A stretch of 11,723 nucleotides of DNA, from contig JAAYAO010000288.1 in the NCBI GenBank assembly GCA_012719335.1, positions 1-11,723 on the forward strand, read 5' to 3'. Below, piece by piece: positions 7,398 through 11,723 of this stretch (positions are counted from its first letter, which is position 1; each line of letters starts with the position of its first letter). Origin of the DNA: Propionibacterium sp. (GTDB lineage Bacteria; Actinomycetota; Actinomycetes; Propionibacteriales; Propionibacteriaceae). The notes under the pieces are model-generated. The model was not told the origin of the DNA. It saw only the letters and a list, made by a program, of their open reading frames with translations, and searched no databases. Position numbers and translations under genes: made by a program.

Positions 7398-7903
7398 CAG
7401 TTCATCCCTTCCTCGGCGAGGGCATCCAACTCCCCCGGCACGTACCAGAGCAGATCGAACCCGGTCACCAGGGTGTCGATGGCCGGCTCCTCCCAAGCGT
7501 CGGGCCAGGTGCGTCCGGCCACTGCCGCGTGGGCGGCGACCACCGCCTCGGCGGCGGCCGGTTCGTCGGCGAAGATCGACTTCACCGAGCGCCATTGCGG
7601 ATCGACCAGTTGCACCGCGCCCACCTCGATCGCGGTCTGCTCGGTCATCCCGCGCGGCACGGTGTGGCGGGCCTCCCGGCCGATCGCGAGCACCAGCCGG
7701 CGGTCGCCCGGCGCCCACAGCGACAGGGCGGCGGTGGCGGCGTAGTTGAGGGCGGTGAAATCGCCCTCCTCCTCGTCACCGGGGGTCAACCCGTGCGCGT
7801 CCAGCATCGGCACGGTGGCGGCGTAGCCGACCAGCCGCGGCGGCAGCCCCCCGTCGCGCCAGGCCTTGGCCAACAGCACGGTGCACGGAACGAAAACCGT
7901 CAT
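7397..7903 (-). CDS. DUF6912-like conserved actinobacterial protein of unknown function
   Basis: A 168-residue acidic protein. The start MTVFVPCTVLLAKAW, the middle GDEEEGDFTALNYAA (about 42-56) and the end DLLWYVPGELD match my memory of the DUF6912 family (an actinobacterial family found near secA/Rv3235 genes). No catalytic motif, signal peptide or membrane segment is visible. The ATG at 7903 follows a strong AGGAGG (7908-7913). Its first four bases overlap the acyltransferase stop (ATGA), and its stop overlaps the ku start, so it is translated within this three-gene cluster. The in-frame start at 7951 lies inside the upstream gene without a ribosome site and is rejected. The gene is surely real; the family name is from memory. 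Confidence 0.8.
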   Translation of the reverse strand: MTVFVPCTVLLAKAWRDGGLPPRLVGYAATVPMLDAHGLTPGDEEEGDFTALNYAATAALSLWAPGDRRLVLAIGREARHTVPRGMTEQTAIEVGAVQLVDPQWRSVKSIFADEPAAAEAVVAAHAAVAGRTWPDAWEEPAIDTLVTGFDLLWYVPGELDALAEEGMN

Positions 7904-9327
7904 CGACCCTCCTGGGTGGCGAGCAGTTCGGCGACCGCTTCGGGGACGCACGCGGCCAGTTGGTCGACATCACCGAGTTGGTCGCGATCGGCGGTGAAGC
8001 CGACGAAGATCCGGCCGTGGTACGAGGTGATCCCGATCGCGAGCAGGTGGCCCGGGCTGAGCGGTTGCACCGGGTAGGAGGCGATCAGTTCCGCCCCGGC
8101 GGCATACAGCGGACGCTGTGGGCCGGGCGCATTCGAGATCACCACGTCGTGTTGGCGGCGCAGCACCTCACCGGCGACCCGGCCGGCCAGCGCGTGCAGG
8201 GTGCCGGGGGCGAACCCGGCGATGTCGATCAGGTCGCGGGCCCGCACGGTGCGTCCGGTGTCGGTGTGTGCCCGGGTGCCGTAGGCGACCTGGTGCAGCC
8301 GCATCAGCGGGTCGGCCTCACCCAACGGCAGGGTCATCAGGTGGGGGGCGACCCGGCTGCCCAGGGAGGTGGGTTGGCCGTCCATGTCGGGCACGCTCAT
8401 CGGCACCATCGCGACCAGGTCGCGGCGGCGTTCGTCCCCGCGCCCGGTCAGCCACAGCCGCAGCGCGCCGGTGAGCACGGTCAGCACGATGTCGTTGACG
8501 GTGACCTGGTGGGCTTCGTGCAGGGCGCGGACCTGTTCCAGATCGATCTCGGCCGAGGCGACCCGGCGTTGCGAACTGACCCACCCGGCGATCGGCGAAT
8601 CGACCGGGGCCCGTCCGCCGCGCAGCAGGTTGCCGGCGACCTCCGACAGCAGGCTGCCCACTCCCCCGACCGCTTCACCGACGTTGACCGCCAGGCCGAT
8701 CGCCTCGGTGGCTTGTCGCCGTACCGTGTCGACGGTGCTGCGCGGGTCGACGAAGGCCTCGACGACCGCGTCGATCAGCAACTGGCCCGCGGACGGTTCG
8801 TGCTCGGGGGTCCATTCGCCACCGATCAACGGTTCCACATCGGGTACGTCGTCGAGCAGCACCTGACACAGGTCGACGTCGTCGACGCCGTTGACCAGGG
8901 CCAGGTGGGTTTTGGTGACCAGGGCGAAGCGTTGCCGGTCGGGGTTCGGGCTCTGCAGGCCCTCGACCAGGTAGGCCTCCCACAGCGGACGGTCGTGGTC
9001 GAGTTTGCGGGCCACCACCCGGCCGGCGAACTCCCGGAGTTGTTGTTCGGTGCCGGGCCGGGGCAGGGCCGAGCGGCGGACGTGGAAGCTGAGGTCGAAG
9101 TCCTCGTCGTCGACCCACACCGGTGCGGCGACCGAGGCGGGGACGGTGCGCACGAGTTTGCGGTACCGGGGCACGTAGGCGAGCCGGTCGGCGATCAGGT
9201 CGACCACCCGGTCCATGGCGAAGTCGTGGTCGGCCTCGAACACGTCCAGGGAGGCGGCGTGGGCCGGGGTGTGCTGGGAGTCTGCTGCCAGCAACGAGAT
9301 CTCGCGAGCGCTCAGGCGGTCGGGCAT
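7900..9327 (-). CDS. wax ester synthase/diacylglycerol acyltransferase family protein (Tgs-like)
   Basis: Family members move an acyl group from acyl-CoA to diacylglycerol or a fatty alcohol, making storage lipid at the inner membrane face. The product is 475 residues, full length. It has the N-terminal PDRLSAREISLLAAD, RPLWEAYLVEGL (113-124), the active-site region KTHLALVNG (139-147), NDIVLTVLTGALRLW, a NAPGP loop, and SPGHLLAIGITSYHGRIFVG near the end. The active-site motif is normally HHxxxDG; here the second His is Leu and Asp is Asn, with His141 kept, so activity is uncertain. The start at 9327 has no ribosome site; TAGCCT ends 7 nt upstream, so it is probably leaderless. The place beside Rv3235 and secA recalls tgs3 of M. 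tuberculosis. Confidence 0.9.
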   Translation of the reverse strand: MPDRLSAREISLLAADSQHTPAHAASLDVFEADHDFAMDRVVDLIADRLAYVPRYRKLVRTVPASVAAPVWVDDEDFDLSFHVRRSALPRPGTEQQLREFAGRVVARKLDHDRPLWEAYLVEGLQSPNPDRQRFALVTKTHLALVNGVDDVDLCQVLLDDVPDVEPLIGGEWTPEHEPSAGQLLIDAVVEAFVDPRSTVDTVRRQATEAIGLAVNVGEAVGGVGSLLSEVAGNLLRGGRAPVDSPIAGWVSSQRRVASAEIDLEQVRALHEAHQVTVNDIVLTVLTGALRLWLTGRGDERRRDLVAMVPMSVPDMDGQPTSLGSRVAPHLMTLPLGEADPLMRLHQVAYGTRAHTDTGRTVRARDLIDIAGFAPGTLHALAGRVAGEVLRRQHDVVISNAPGPQRPLYAAGAELIASYPVQPLSPGHLLAIGITSYHGRIFVGFTADRDQLGDVDQLAACVPEAVAELLATQEGR

Positions 9328-9334
9328 GGGGAAC

Positions 9335-9340
9335 AGGCTA
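9335..9340 (-). promoter_or_regulatory. -10 box of a leaderless acyltransferase promoter
   Basis: TAGCCT on the minus strand ends 7 nt before the ATG at 9327, the spacing expected when transcription starts at the A of the start codon. No Shine-Dalgarno is present. The -35 zone (about 9357-9364) falls between and within the two DnaA boxes. Confidence 0.5.
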
Positions 9341-9342
9341 CC

Positions 9343-9351
9343 TTGTCCACA
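9343..9351 (+). promoter_or_regulatory. DnaA box (exact actinobacterial consensus)
   Basis: TTGTCCACA, the consensus 9-mer for actinobacterial DnaA. It lies in the 97-bp divergent intergenic region, just upstream of the acyltransferase -10 box. Binding is inferred from sequence only. Confidence 0.65.
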
Positions 9352-9361
9352 GATTTCGGAG

Positions 9362-9370
9362 TTGTCCACA
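9362..9370 (+). promoter_or_regulatory. DnaA box, second copy, same orientation
   Basis: TTGTCCACA again, 19 bp from the first copy and in the same orientation; both are followed by G, so the repeat is 10 bp. Confidence 0.65.
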
Positions 9371-9424
9371 GGTTGACCGGTCGCCGAGGATGGTCCCCGG
9401 GGTCGGGTCGGTCACGGTGGAGCC

Positions 9425-9902
9425 ATGACCTTGCTGACCCGCCCCGCCCCCGACTATCGACCCGCCCCGGCGCCGGTTCCCGGCCTGCCGGCACCCAGCA
9501 ACCAGCCGATGCTGGATCTGCTGCCGGCTCCGGGCGCCCCGGCCCCCGATGCACCGCCGCCCGACGCGACCGGCCCCGCCACGCTCGACCCGGCGCTGCA
9601 CCTGGCCCGTGGGGTCAGTCATGCGATCGTCGAGGTGTTGGCCGGGCGACGGCCGGCCGGCCAACTGGAACGGTGGGCCACCCACCCGGTGATCGCGCAA
9701 CTGCACGTGGTTGCCCGGCGTCGCCGCCGCCGTCCGGTGCGGGTGGCCACGGTGCGGTTGCAGCGTCCCGCCCCGGGGGTGCTGGAGGTGAGCGTGCGGG
9801 TGGAGCACGACCGGGGCCGGTCGGGCGCGATCGCCCTGCAACTGGTGCGGCGCGATCAGCGGTGGTTGTGCAGTGCGGTGCAGATGGGGCCCGAGTTGAG
9901 CC

Positions 9903-9925
<23 letters not shown>
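9425..9925 (+). CDS. Rv3235-family protein
   Basis: A 166-residue protein of unknown function, widespread in actinobacteria next to secA. Residues 1-55 are Pro/Ala-rich and probably disordered. The folded part (about 56-166) begins [20 protein letters not shown], continues with [14 protein letters not shown], a run of five or more arginines (98-103), [20 protein letters not shown], and ends with [20 protein letters not shown]. These match my memory of the family. No signal peptide or catalytic motif is visible. The ribosome site is weak (GGTGG at 9416-9420). It is divergent from the acyltransferase over a 97-bp gap holding the two DnaA boxes. Its last 23 nt overlap the end of the convergent secA gene. 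Confidence 0.85.

Positions 9926-11723
<1,798 letters not shown>

Noticed and set aside
6348..7745. 465-codon plus-strand frame from the repeat island through ku
   Set aside because: Antisense composition and start in repeat DNA; ku on the minus strand is canonical.

Overview
The window is ordinary-looking chromosomal DNA from a high-GC actinobacterium. The evidence is the strong G/C bias at third codon positions, a SecA with a C-terminal SEC-C zinc motif, an NdgR-type IclR regulator divergent from leuCD, a coenzyme F420 gene, a DUF6912-like protein and an Rv3235-family protein. Two sites match the actinobacterial DnaA box TTGTCCACA exactly. The interspersed GGTTTCGAC...GCTCAACC repeats, as I remember them, are common in Propionibacteriales and Micrococcales. 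I therefore lean to Propionibacteriales, without certainty.

Left block (1-6154). On the minus strand gpsA and ddl form a tight pair; ddl runs off the left edge and lacks its C-terminus. Divergent from gpsA is cofC/fbiD (plus strand), which carries an extra C-terminal domain. It converges on and overlaps the minus-strand hup gene for the HU nucleoid protein. Upstream of hup lie leuD and leuC (minus). Divergent from leuC is ndgR (plus). The order ddl-gpsA-fbiD-hup-leuD-leuC-ndgR matches the mycobacterial Rv2981c-Rv2989c region minus ppk1 and mutT1.

Repeat island (6155-6581). About 430 bp with no gene separate the convergent 3' ends of ndgR and ku. They hold eight copies of the arm GGTTGAGCC or its near-match, four pointing right and then four pointing left. 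They also hold GTCGAAACC partner arms, hairpins, a tandem 29-mer and a roughly 90-bp direct duplication.

Right block (6582-11723). A minus-strand cluster reads WS/DGAT acyltransferase, DUF6912-like protein, Ku, with 4-nt and 1-nt start/stop overlaps that suggest translational coupling. Divergent from the acyltransferase is an Rv3235-family gene (plus), whose 3' end overlaps the 3' end of secA (minus; N-terminus beyond the right edge). This resembles the mycobacterial tgs3-Rv3235-secA1 neighbourhood, which in M. tuberculosis lies far from the leuCD block. The repeat island and ku therefore sit at the junction of two conserved neighbourhoods.

Functionally the window mixes housekeeping (cell wall, phospholipid precursor, leucine synthesis, protein export, nucleoid), F420 synthesis, neutral lipid synthesis and DNA end joining. 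The points most worth a second look are the paired DnaA boxes inside the acyltransferase promoter, the structured repeat island, the cofC C-terminal fusion, the altered acyltransferase active-site motif and the spaced GTATCA repeats over the ndgR promoter.
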